Shown: positions 1 to 9,328 of the stretch, one piece after another
How the letters are laid out: each line of letters opens with the position of its first letter
Position numbering within the stretch: the first letter of the stretch is position 1
DNA from: an uncultured bacterium
Lineage (GTDB): Bacteria > Bacillota > Clostridia > Lachnospirales > Lachnospiraceae
Assembly: GCA_905214365.1 (NCBI GenBank)
Contig: CAJMMH010000069.1
Coordinates: 1-10,636, forward strand
Reading direction: 5' to 3'
Length of the DNA stretch: 10,636 nt
Notes under the pieces: generated by a model
Told to the model about the DNA's origin: nothing
What the model saw: the letters and a program-made list of their open reading frames with translations, nothing else
The model's database searches: none
Translations under genes and position numbers: made by a program

Positions 1-25
1 GGAGTACCTTGGGCAGATGCACAGA

Positions 26-67
26 AGGATCTGCCGTCCCGCCCCCATTGGCAGTCCGGCAGATCCT
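26..67. repeat. Perfect 11-bp inverted repeat downstream of the foldase gene
   Basis: AGGATCTGCCG (26-36) and its exact reverse complement (57-67) enclose a 20-nt GC-rich loop, starting 19 nt past the foldase stop. On the minus strand no T tract follows (TCTGTGCATC), so it is only a candidate terminator for the foldase gene. On the plus strand a T-rich stretch (80-91) comes 12 nt after the second arm. The remaining bases 1-25 show nothing recognisable. Confidence 0.55.
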
Positions 68-85
68 CCTGCCTGTCCGTTTTAT

Positions 86-1585
86 TTATTTTGCAGTCTC
101 CTGTTTCTGCATCAGACTCTCTTTTGAAGTTTCTTCTGCAGAGCTGTTTTCAGTTTCAGTCTCTGACTCGGTTTCTGACTCAGAAGCTTCTCCCGCAGTT
201 CCCTCTTCGGACGCTGCTTCGCTTTCGCTGGTTTCTGTTTCGGATTCAGTTTCAGTATCCGTTTCTTCTTCACCTGTTGCCGCTTCGGTGGTTTCCGGAA
301 CGTACAGCTGTGTGCTGAATGAAATCTTTCCGATCACATCCTGATCAACGGTAAACTTCGGAGAATCCTCCTGAATCGGCGCGTACTTTTCAGAAAACAG
401 CGTTGCCTTCCGGTTCTCAATCTCCGTGTCAATCGCATCCTGGCGCGCCTGGGTATCGTTATCGTTGGTGCAGAGCAGTACGTAAACCGCTCCGGAGCTC
501 TCATCGGTAAAGATATCCGTCTCTCCGGTGCTCAGCGCAAACGCTGCTTCAGCATAAACAGTTGTGCTGTCATCGCCGACCGTCACACTGGACTGCGTTG
601 CCATAAAGTATTTATTGTCGTCGGTATTGTAGCTGCTGACAAAATCAGACGGATCCTCTCCATCCTCAAGACGTCCCCGAATCTCATCTGCCGCCTCATT
701 AATCGACTTTTTCTGGTTCTTCTCTTCTACAGTCAGCTCTGCATCCGGCGCGGACTCGCTCTCCGTCTCGGGACTTGCTTCCGCATCCGATTCCTTTGAC
801 TCATCTGCAGTTGTCTCTTCTTTTGTCTCCGCCGACGTTTCTTCCTCTGTGGTTTCTTCCGCAGCTGTCGTTTTCTCTGTCTCTGCTGCAGTCGTTACTG
901 CTTCGGTTTCTGTCTCATCCGCTTCGCTGCCTGCGGATCCGGTCTCTTCATCCGTGCCAGACGCTTCGGTATCGTTTTCGCTTTCCGCTGCCGCGCTGCT
1001 TGCCTCTTCAAGATCCTTTGGGGAAAGTTTTACATATGAAACCTTTTTGCGGATAAACTCGTCATCTCCAACCGCTGTATCAACGTCCGCTACCAACTGC
1101 AGGTATACCGCATTTGCCAAAGCGTTTTCAGAGAACACTTCTCTGATGATCGCTTCGGTCGCTCCGACTGTCTGCAGGTACTCTTCATCGGAATCCATTG
1201 CCTTCGTAACCATCTCATCGACCTTCTGCTGCTGCTCGTCCGTCAGGGTAATACCATTCTTATCCGCATAATCGCACAGAACCTTGGTCTGGCGGATGGA
1301 TGCCATCACATTGCCGATTACATATGCCTCAATGGTTACACCGCTGCTGTATTCCTGCTTCCAGAAATCGGTTGTTCCATACAGCGGAATAAACATCTGC
1401 TCATAGCTGTACTGCGCGGAACGCATCTGGTACATCACATAATCCAGCATAATGTCCTTCCCGTCAAAGGTTGCCGCAACAGTATCCTGCTCCGTTTTCT
1501 CTTCCAGGCTGGCACAACCGCCAAGCATACCGACCGCCGTAACAGCCGCCAGCGCCAGCGTTCCCAATCGTCTGACTGAATTCAT
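86..1585 (-). CDS. Lipoprotein peptidyl-prolyl isomerase/foldase, PrsA/SurA-like, with acidic tracts
   Basis: 499 aa. The N-terminus is a lipoprotein signal peptide: basic start (VRR), hydrophobic stretch, then LGGC with the lipid-modified Cys at residue 24, so the protein is predicted to sit on the outer face of the membrane. Residues about 35-175 form a helical SurA_N-like chaperone region. A parvulin-type domain is suggested by KKVSYVKLSP (180-189), then AADEIRGRLEDGEDPSDFV (298-316), and FALSTGETDIF with SGAVYVLLC (about 349-372). An acidic Ser/Thr/Glu tract (193-287) interrupts this domain, and a second one (431-487) forms the C-terminal tail. PrsA-type lipoproteins help secreted proteins fold; that role is inferred. 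PPIase activity is uncertain because the conserved active-site residues are not obvious. It has its own promoter. Family weakly assigned to a named gene, so no symbol is given. Confidence 0.82.
   Translation of the reverse strand: MNSVRRLGTLALAAVTAVGMLGGCASLEEKTEQDTVAATFDGKDIMLDYVMYQMRSAQYSYEQMFIPLYGTTDFWKQEYSSGVTIEAYVIGNVMASIRQTKVLCDYADKNGITLTDEQQQKVDEMVTKAMDSDEEYLQTVGATEAIIREVFSENALANAVYLQLVADVDTAVGDDEFIRKKVSYVKLSPKDLEEASSAAAESENDTEASGTDEETGSAGSEADETETEAVTTAAETEKTTAAEETTEEETSAETKEETTADESKESDAEASPETESESAPDAELTVEEKNQKKSINEAADEIRGRLEDGEDPSDFVSSYNTDDNKYFMATQSSVTVGDDSTTVYAEAAFALSTGETDIFTDESSGAVYVLLCTNDNDTQARQDAIDTEIENRKATLFSEKYAPIQEDSPKFTVDQDVIGKISFSTQLYVPETTEAATGEEETDTETESETETSESEAASEEGTAGEASESETESETETENSSAEETSKESLMQKQETAK
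125..295 (-). repeat. Acidic low-complexity tail of the foldase
   Basis: Encodes about 57 residues (431-487) rich in Glu, Ser and Thr with ETE/SESE-like runs (for example TETESETETSESE). Its composition matches the internal tract. A short Lys/Gln-containing end (SLMQKQETAK) follows it. Confidence 0.85.
725..1009 (-). repeat. Acidic low-complexity tract encoded inside the foldase parvulin domain
   Basis: Encodes about 95 residues (193-287) made almost only of Glu, Thr, Ser, Ala and Asp, with a few Lys. The frame is intact and there is no exact tandem unit; it is a degenerate repetition of GAA/ACA/TCT-type codons, seen as TCT/TTC-rich DNA on the plus strand. It separates the first strand of the parvulin domain from its first helix. 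Confidence 0.85.
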
Positions 1586-1592
1586 GTTTTTT

Positions 1593-1599
1593 CCTCCTT
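1593..1599 (-). promoter_or_regulatory. Ribosome binding site that fixes the foldase start
   Basis: AAGGAGG lies 7 nt before ATG 1585. The frame is open to an upstream ATG at 1618, but this site and the lipoprotein signal peptide, which begins properly at MNSVRRLG, select 1585. Confidence 0.9.
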
Positions 1600-1657
1600 G
1601 CTTTTCACGGGTTCCCAAACGATATTCCCTTCCGAAGCCCGTTCCCCGTCAGGGGCA

Positions 1658-1671
1658 TTACTGATTAGTAA
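1658..1671. promoter_or_regulatory. Palindrome at the foldase transcription start, possible operator
   Basis: TTACTGATTAGTAA has perfect 5-bp arms (TTACT/AGTAA) around a 4-nt centre. It abuts the -10 box and covers the expected transcription start, the usual place for a repressor site. No known regulator is assigned; the match is short and may be chance in an AT-rich stretch. Confidence 0.3.
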
Positions 1672-1699
1672 TTATAATACTTTTTCATATCCGTGGCAA
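1671..1699 (-). promoter_or_regulatory. Strong sigma-A promoter for the foldase gene
   Basis: Minus strand: TTGCCA (1699-1694, 5 of 6 consensus bases), a 17-nt spacer, then a perfect TATAAT (1676-1671). Transcription would start near 1664, giving a leader of about 80 nt before ATG 1585. This is the best promoter in the window and shows the foldase gene can be transcribed independently of mfd. The leader holds a small CCCC/GGGG hairpin (1644-1655) and an ACGGG/CCCGT match further down. Confidence 0.85.
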
Positions 1700-1707
1700 T
1701 CCCTTTT

Positions 1708-1733
1708 TCTGAAAGGGTTTTCAGGCTTTCAGA
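1708..1733 (-). other. Short hairpin between mfd and the foldase promoter
   Basis: TCTGAAAG and CTTTCAGA pair perfectly over 8 bp with a 10-nt loop, about 65 nt past the mfd stop. No T tract follows on the minus strand (the next bases are A and G rich), so it is at best a weak or factor-dependent terminator for mfd. An overlapping CCCTTT/AAAGGG fold is an alternative. Confidence 0.35.
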
Positions 1734-1796
1734 TGCCGGCATGATTCCACTTGCTTATTGCTCTTCGCAATTGAAGCAGGGGACTTCCTTGATTTG

Positions 1797-5327
<3,531 letters not shown>

Positions 5328-5386
5328 AATATGTCACTCCTCTCCGCCCGCCGTTATTTCCCTTTTTCAGCAATTCATCCCCTCGC

Positions 5387-5412
5387 CGGCAGATGCGGGA
5401 ACCTCCCTGCCG
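5387..5412 (-). other. Small hairpin in the pth-mfd gap
   Basis: CGGCAG and CTGCCG (6 bp) flank a loop that can itself fold through GGGA/TCCC. An outer CAATT/AATTG match (5371-5375 with 5415-5419) might extend it. No T tract follows on the minus strand, so it is unlikely to end transcription; pth and mfd are probably cotranscribed through it. The remainder of the 98-nt gap shows only the mfd ribosome binding site. Confidence 0.35.
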
Positions 5413-5425
5413 TCAATTGCCATCC

Positions 5426-5983
5426 TTAATTAAAGCGGTTCATCGCTTCTTCCAGACTTCCGGTTATCAGTGTTTCCACTGCCTGCGCTGCCCGCACAAA
5501 CGCGTCCTCCATCTGCTTCTTTTCTTCTCCCTGAAAATGTCCAAGCACATAGTCAGCTAGATCCTGATGTGAATTCTTTTCTCCGATTCCGACGCGGACT
5601 CTCGCAAACTCCTGGGTATTGCAGCACTGGATAATGCTCTTCATCCCGTTATGTCCGCCCGCGCTTCCCTTTCCGCGGATACGCAGTTTTCCCGGAGCCA
5701 GGTTGATATCATCGTAAATCACGATCAGGCTGGAGCCGTCCAGCTTGTAAAAATTCAGAACCTCCTGCAGGCATTCGCCGCTCAGATTCATAAACGTCAT
5801 CGGCTTTACCAGCACGACCTTTTCACTTCCAACCCTGCCGGTTCCGATCAATCCCTTAAATTTCTTTGTGTCTACGGAAATGTTCCAATTTGCCGCCAGC
5901 CGGTCAATAACCTCAAAACCAACGTTGTGTCTTGTTCCTTTATACTGGGCAGTCGGGTTTCCCAGACCTGCAATTACATACAT
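5426..5983 (-). CDS. pth: Peptidyl-tRNA hydrolase
   Basis: 185 aa, normal for bacterial Pth. The enzyme cuts the ester bond of peptidyl-tRNAs that fall off the ribosome, recycling tRNA in the cytosol. Family marks are GLGNP near the N-terminus with Asn9, the catalytic His19 in TRHNVGF, PMTFMNLSG (61-69) with Asn66, the YDD segment with Asp92, and GSAGGHNGMKSII (106-118) with Asn112. All key residues are intact. It lies downstream of the deacetylase gene across the 18-bp inverted repeat and 98 nt upstream of mfd. A pth-mfd-foldase order is, from memory, common in Bacillota. A poor promoter-like TATAAG lies in the loop of the repeat, but its spacing to the nearest TTGAAA is 20 nt, so I do not call it. 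Confidence 0.97.
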   Translation of the reverse strand: MYVIAGLGNPTAQYKGTRHNVGFEVIDRLAANWNISVDTKKFKGLIGTGRVGSEKVVLVKPMTFMNLSGECLQEVLNFYKLDGSSLIVIYDDINLAPGKLRIRGKGSAGGHNGMKSIIQCCNTQEFARVRVGIGEKNSHQDLADYVLGHFQGEEKKQMEDAFVRAAQAVETLITGSLEEAMNRFN

Positions 5984-5990
5984 ACTATTT

Positions 5991-5996
5991 CCTCCT
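5991..5996 (-). promoter_or_regulatory. Ribosome binding site that fixes the pth start
   Basis: A perfect AGGAGG lies 7 nt before ATG 5983. The frame stays open upstream to 6079, but this site and the family N-terminus (M-Y-V-I-A-G-L-G-N-P) both place the start at 5983. Confidence 0.9.
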
Positions 5997-6005
5997 GATA
6001 CTTCT

Positions 6006-6079
6006 ATGTGCTCTCGGAATCTCTTATACACCTGCCTTTGCGGCTGATTTTCAAGTACAACGAGATTCCGAGAGCACAT
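6006..6079. repeat. Perfect 18-bp inverted repeat between the deacetylase gene and pth
   Basis: The arms ATGTGCTCTCGGAATCTC (6006-6023) and its exact reverse complement (6062-6079) enclose a 38-nt loop. In the deacetylase-to-pth transcript it forms a long hairpin between the stop codon (6086) and the pth ribosome binding site, with no T tract after it. Read on the plus strand, the second arm is followed by TTCTTTTT, which resembles a terminator for transcription coming from the opposite direction, although no plus-strand gene is present. Possible roles are mRNA processing or stability, blocking antisense transcription, or a copy of a dispersed palindromic element. Confidence 0.85.
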
Positions 6080-6085
6080 TTCTTT

Positions 6086-7627
6086 TTACTGCTCTGCCTG
6101 CGTCTGTGCCTCCGACTCCGGAAGTGTAACTCCCGGCACCGGCACCGGGCGGTTTTTGCTGAACACCGTTTCCGCGTCAAACAGATCGCTTGTCAACAGC
6201 TTCTGCGGATATACAATCTGCTTGTACATCATCTGGCCATCCATGTTTCTGCGTCCCTGCCGGAAAAAGGAATCCCCGATCTGAACCCAGTACTGTGCGC
6301 TGTCTACGTTGCAGAAGTAGTCGAAGCCGACCGATTTCAGTTTCATGTACCGTTCATTCTGCGCGCCGTACTCGCTTGCCATCCATTCGCCGACGTCCGC
6401 GCCAAACGGATATAGCAGGATATCGGTTTCTCCGATGATCGGTTCCACCTCGCGCTCCCACAGATCGGTATCCCAGACAAACTTGCTGATATCGGACTTT
6501 TTCATATTGATATGGCCCCAGCTGTGGCTCGCCATCTCCCATCCAAGATCGCGGATTGCCTGCGCGACCTGCTTTGCCGTCTGCTTATCCTGCTCAATGT
6601 TAAGATTTGGCCAGGAATACTCCGTCTGCTTAAGCCGGTCATTTTTCTCATCAGAAATATAATAATTGCAGTTTTCCGCATACCAGAAATCGCTGGTGCG
6701 GTAACCAAGTACGCCGTTATAACCAGTGAATGCCAGGATGCCCTTCGATCCCTGATAGGAAAAATCCGGATGCTCTTCAATAAATTCTTCCAGAATCGGA
6801 AGCACATCATACGCACCGTAGCTGACACTTCCGTCCCGGTTCACATACTCATTGACAACCTTTCCGTTTTCATCAAGACAAAGCTTTGTCGCGAAGCCTT
6901 CGCCTTCCATATACTCATAGTAGCAAACGTCATCCTCTGACAGAACAAACGGCTTTTTTCCCTTCGGAAGTCTGATTTCCTGCTTCACCATCTTCTCTGT
7001 GCCATCCGGCTGCAGCTCCATCTTCGCAATCTTATGCAGACTGATCAGCACATATCCCTTTTCATACATGGACTGAATGATCTGCTTAAACTCGTCTACA
7101 GTTGTCATAACCTGATTGTAATTATCACAATTATCACTGCTGTAGGCAAGCTCTTCATCTACTGTCAGAATATGGAAAAAGATATGCGTAATCTGGTCAT
7201 AACGCTCCCACGGCACACACTGTGCTTCCAAATCCTCGTAAACCGCGAGCGCCGCCTGGCACTCTTCATCCGTTTCATATCCGGGAATCGCTGTGATCGC
7301 TGCTTTTGCCCCTTCATAATCATACATCCTGGCAAGGCGGTTTGCCGCGTTGATCGCCTCATTGGAGGAATCCTTCAGCCCGCCGTCTTCCGGCGCTTCT
7401 GTCACTGCCCACGTTTCCTCTTCCGTCTGCGAGGCCTGATTTCCCGCTTCCTGCTGCAGGCCTTCCGGGAGAACCGGAATCGTAACTGGCTGCCATACAT
7501 GCCACAAAATTACGCACAGAAATCCAAGCACCGCCGCAAGCAGCATAGAAACAAGCACCAAAAGCAGTTTACGTATTCTTGCTTTCCGTTTTCTGCGCCC
7601 TCCGTCATAACCGTTTCGTTTTTTCAT
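6086..7627 (-). CDS. Membrane-anchored polysaccharide deacetylase (NodB-like)
   Basis: 513 aa from ATG 7627. A basic N-terminus (KKR, RRKRKARIRK) precedes one membrane segment (about residues 21-43), so the rest is probably outside the cell. Residues 50-90 are an acidic linker. The C-terminal part resembles the NodB fold: SEDD (230-233, giving the Asp pair of motif 1), HSWGH (368-372, the HxxxH metal site of motif 2) and LYPFG (405-409, motif 3 without its usual Arg). These enzymes remove acetyl groups from peptidoglycan or exopolysaccharide sugars; the substrate here is unknown. The Asp pair and HxxxH are about 135 residues apart, far more than usual. The start is uncertain: the frame is open to 7768, and ATG at 7693 is possible but would sit almost at the predicted transcription start. 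A good AGGAGG lies 30 nt before ATG 7627, too far for normal use; only GGCGGG is close. Probably first gene of a unit with pth and mfd. Confidence 0.8.
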   Translation of the reverse strand: MKKRNGYDGGRRKRKARIRKLLLVLVSMLLAAVLGFLCVILWHVWQPVTIPVLPEGLQQEAGNQASQTEEETWAVTEAPEDGGLKDSSNEAINAANRLARMYDYEGAKAAITAIPGYETDEECQAALAVYEDLEAQCVPWERYDQITHIFFHILTVDEELAYSSDNCDNYNQVMTTVDEFKQIIQSMYEKGYVLISLHKIAKMELQPDGTEKMVKQEIRLPKGKKPFVLSEDDVCYYEYMEGEGFATKLCLDENGKVVNEYVNRDGSVSYGAYDVLPILEEFIEEHPDFSYQGSKGILAFTGYNGVLGYRTSDFWYAENCNYYISDEKNDRLKQTEYSWPNLNIEQDKQTAKQVAQAIRDLGWEMASHSWGHINMKKSDISKFVWDTDLWEREVEPIIGETDILLYPFGADVGEWMASEYGAQNERYMKLKSVGFDYFCNVDSAQYWVQIGDSFFRQGRRNMDGQMMYKQIVYPQKLLTSDLFDAETVFSKNRPVPVPGVTLPESEAQTQAEQ

Positions 7628-7706
7628 TAAAATACCCGCCGCAGCTGCTGCCCGGCTCCTCCTCTCCGTCCGTATCCGCCGTCTTTGCGGCATTACCGTC
7701 TGCACA

Positions 7707-7735
7707 ATTTTATCGCACCCGCCTTTAAAAAGCAA
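7707..7735 (-). promoter_or_regulatory. Candidate sigma-A promoter for the deacetylase-pth-mfd unit
   Basis: Minus strand: TTGCTT at 7735-7730 (3 of 6 consensus bases), a 17-nt spacer, then TAAAAT at 7712-7707 (5 of 6). It sits between the spoVG terminator and the deacetylase gene, as expected for a new transcription unit. Transcription would start near 7700, leaving a leader of about 70 nt before ATG 7627. The -35 match is weak, so this is an inference from position and -10 quality. Confidence 0.5.
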
Positions 7736-7767
7736 GTAATGCCGGAAGAATTTACAATAACAACACA

Positions 7768-7809
7768 AAATCTCCCGCCCCTGGCTAAAAGCCGCGGAAC
7801 GGGAGATTT
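7768..7809 (-). terminator. Probable intrinsic terminator after spoVG
   Basis: The arms 7800-7809 and 7768-7777 (AAATCTCCCG / CGGGAGATTT on the minus strand) pair perfectly over 10 bp. The stem continues through two G-U and two G-C pairs, and a small GGCT-TTT-AGCC hairpin caps it. The 3' side runs into a T-rich stretch broken by G (TTTTGTGTTGTTATT). It begins 27 nt past the spoVG stop and lies upstream of the next promoter. The interrupted T tract is the only weak point. Confidence 0.8.
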
Positions 7810-7836
7810 CCGGATATACGGAAACGTGCCGGTCGT

Positions 7837-8145
7837 TTATTCTGGATCTGCCTCATCGGCATCTGCCAAAGCGGACTCTGCTTCCGCTTCCTGCAGCGCT
7901 TCGTAGTATCGTTCCAGAATGACCTTCTGAAGGCGCTCTCTTGTTTCAGAATTGATCGGATGGGCAATATCTCTGTATTCCCCGCCGGCTGCCTTTCTGC
8001 TCGGCATCGCTACAAAGATTCCCTTTTCCCCCTCAATCACCTTGATATCATGCACCACAAACTCGTTGTCCAGGGTAATGGAAACGATTGCCTTCATCCG
8101 GCCCTCTAACGCCACCTTTCGTACTCTCACGTCTGTAATTTCCAT
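7837..8145 (-). CDS. spoVG: SpoVG family nucleic-acid-binding regulator
   Basis: 102 aa, close to the roughly 95 aa usual for SpoVG. The whole conserved core is visible: MEITDVRVRKV at the start, GRMKAIVSITLDNEFVVHDIK, then EGEKGIFVAMPSRK, then YRDIAHPIN with a following helix. The C-terminus (from about residue 85) is an acidic Ala/Glu/Asp tail, which is variable in the family. SpoVG is a small DNA- and RNA-binding protein. In Bacillus it was first known from asymmetric septation during sporulation, and in Staphylococcus and Listeria it affects virulence or capsule genes and RNA. Its target here cannot be read from the sequence. GAGGT (8153-8157) lies 7 nt before the ATG. The gene follows glgD by 61 nt with no clear promoter between, so it may be cotranscribed with glgCD. 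A strong hairpin follows the stop. Confidence 0.95.
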   Translation of the reverse strand: MEITDVRVRKVALEGRMKAIVSITLDNEFVVHDIKVIEGEKGIFVAMPSRKAAGGEYRDIAHPINSETRERLQKVILERYYEALQEAEAESALADADEADPE

Positions 8146-8206
8146 GAAACTGACCTCTGTTCTCTGTACTGCTCTGCTGCCGGTTCACCCTGCCGGCCTG
8201 CGGCGC

Positions 8207-9328
8207 TTACAGAATATATCTTTCATTCTTTTCAATGATGATCCGGTACTCATCCGGATTTGCAATATAACTGCTGTTTGCGCGGATCGTTCCGTTGCTC
8301 TCTACAATGCAGTTCTCGATCACGGTATTGTCGCCAATATAAACATCGTTAAGGATGATCGAATTACGGATCACACAGTTATTGCCAATATAGGACTCCT
8401 TAAAGATCACGGAGTTCTCCACCGTTCCATTGACAATACAGCCAGGAGCAATCATACTGTTCTTGACATTTGCGCCCGGATTGTACTTTGCCGGCGGCAG
8501 ATCATCCGCCTTGGAGTATACGTTTTCGCCCTGACGGAAGAAATAATCGCGCACATCCCGCTTCAGAAAATCCATGTTGGTCCTATAGTAAGCATCTACA
8601 GAAGAAATATTGCTCCAGTACGTATCAATCTGGTATGCATAGATGCGCTTCAGATTCTTATAGCGAATCAGGATATCCTTTACAAAATCGAAGCGGTCTT
8701 CCTCTGCCGCGCGCTCAATCAGCTCAACCAGCAGACGTCTGCGGATGATGTAAATGCCGCAGGAAATATTGTTGGAAGCCTCTACCATCGGCTTTTCCTC
8801 GAAGTCAGTGATTCTGCCGTCCGCATCAGTATGTACCTGGCCGTAACGTCCGACATCCTCCGTTGCAGGCATTTCCTTGCAGACAACTGTGATATCTGCG
8901 CGCTTGCGGATGTGATATTCAAGTACCTTGCCGTAATCGAGCTTGTAGATACCGTCTCCGGAAGCAATAACCGCATACGGCTCATGGCTGTTCTTTAAAA
9001 AATCAAGATTCTGGTAGAGCGCGTCTGCGGTGCCGCGGTACCAGTTGCTGTTGTCTGCGGTCAGGGTCGGAGTGAAGATAAACAGTCCTCCCTGCTTTCT
9101 TCCGAAATCCCACCACTTGGAGGAATTTAAATGCTCATTTAAGGAGCGGGAATTGTACTGTGTCAGAACCGCTACCTTTTGGATATGGGAATTTGTCATG
9201 TTGCTCAACGCAAAATCAATGCTGCGGAACGTACCTGCTACCGGCATTGCCGCAATGGCACGCTTATTGGACAGTTCCTTCATGCGCTTATTATTTCCGC
9301 CTGCAAGAATAATACCGACTGCTTTCAT
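8207..9328 (-). CDS. glgD: Glucose-1-phosphate adenylyltransferase, regulatory subunit GlgD
   Basis: 373 aa from ATG at 9328. It is homologous to GlgC: GIILAGGNNKRM at the N-terminus (GGNNKRM at residues 10-16), FRSIDFALSN, GDGIYKLDY (124-132), FEEKP (176-180) and C-terminal hexapeptide repeats (about 285-355). Several positions conserved in GlgC are changed. The loop is GGNNKRM instead of GGQGSRL, IAAM (25-28) stands where GlgC has KPAV so the Lys is gone, and YWSNIS stands where GlgC has YWKDVGT so the presumed metal-binding Asp is gone. Bacillus-type GlgD is known as a poorly active partner that raises GlgC activity in a mixed complex, and the same role is inferred here. GTG at 9331 is an alternative start one codon upstream. 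GGAGG (9338-9342) sits 9 nt from the ATG and 6 nt from the GTG. The ATG shares one base with the glgC stop. Confidence 0.93.
   Translation of the reverse strand: MKAVGIILAGGNNKRMKELSNKRAIAAMPVAGTFRSIDFALSNMTNSHIQKVAVLTQYNSRSLNEHLNSSKWWDFGRKQGGLFIFTPTLTADNSNWYRGTADALYQNLDFLKNSHEPYAVIASGDGIYKLDYGKVLEYHIRKRADITVVCKEMPATEDVGRYGQVHTDADGRITDFEEKPMVEASNNISCGIYIIRRRLLVELIERAAEEDRFDFVKDILIRYKNLKRIYAYQIDTYWSNISSVDAYYRTNMDFLKRDVRDYFFRQGENVYSKADDLPPAKYNPGANVKNSMIAPGCIVNGTVENSVIFKESYIGNNCVIRNSIILNDVYIGDNTVIENCIVESNGTIRANSSYIANPDEYRIIIEKNERYIL

Noticed and set aside
125..1009. Possible CRISPR or satellite array suggested by the repetitive TCT/TTC-rich DNA
   Set aside because: There are no regularly spaced identical repeats; the pattern is explained by an intact reading frame coding for Glu/Ser/Thr-rich protein.
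849..1271. Ser/Val/Ala-rich open frame on the plus strand opposite the foldase
   Set aside because: It is the reverse reading of the acidic Glu/Ser/Thr tract; low complexity keeps the frame open by chance.
6024..6061. Possible promoter for pth in the loop of the inverted repeat (TTGAAA with TATAAG)
   Set aside because: The spacing is 20 nt, well outside the usual 16-18, and no better -35 box fits the TATAAG.
5984..6079. Upstream in-frame extension of pth starting at ATG 6079
   Set aside because: The extension is encoded by the inverted repeat itself, does not resemble the Pth N-terminus, and a perfect AGGAGG sits at the right distance from ATG 5983.
7628..7768. Upstream extension of the deacetylase to ATG 7768
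   Set aside because: It would begin inside the spoVG terminator and upstream of the predicted promoter; the protein it adds is not like a signal peptide or known domain.
7952..8998. 348-codon open frame on the plus strand antisense to glgD and spoVG
   Set aside because: It spans two well-supported genes on the other strand and shows no family motif; it is a shadow caused by codon bias.
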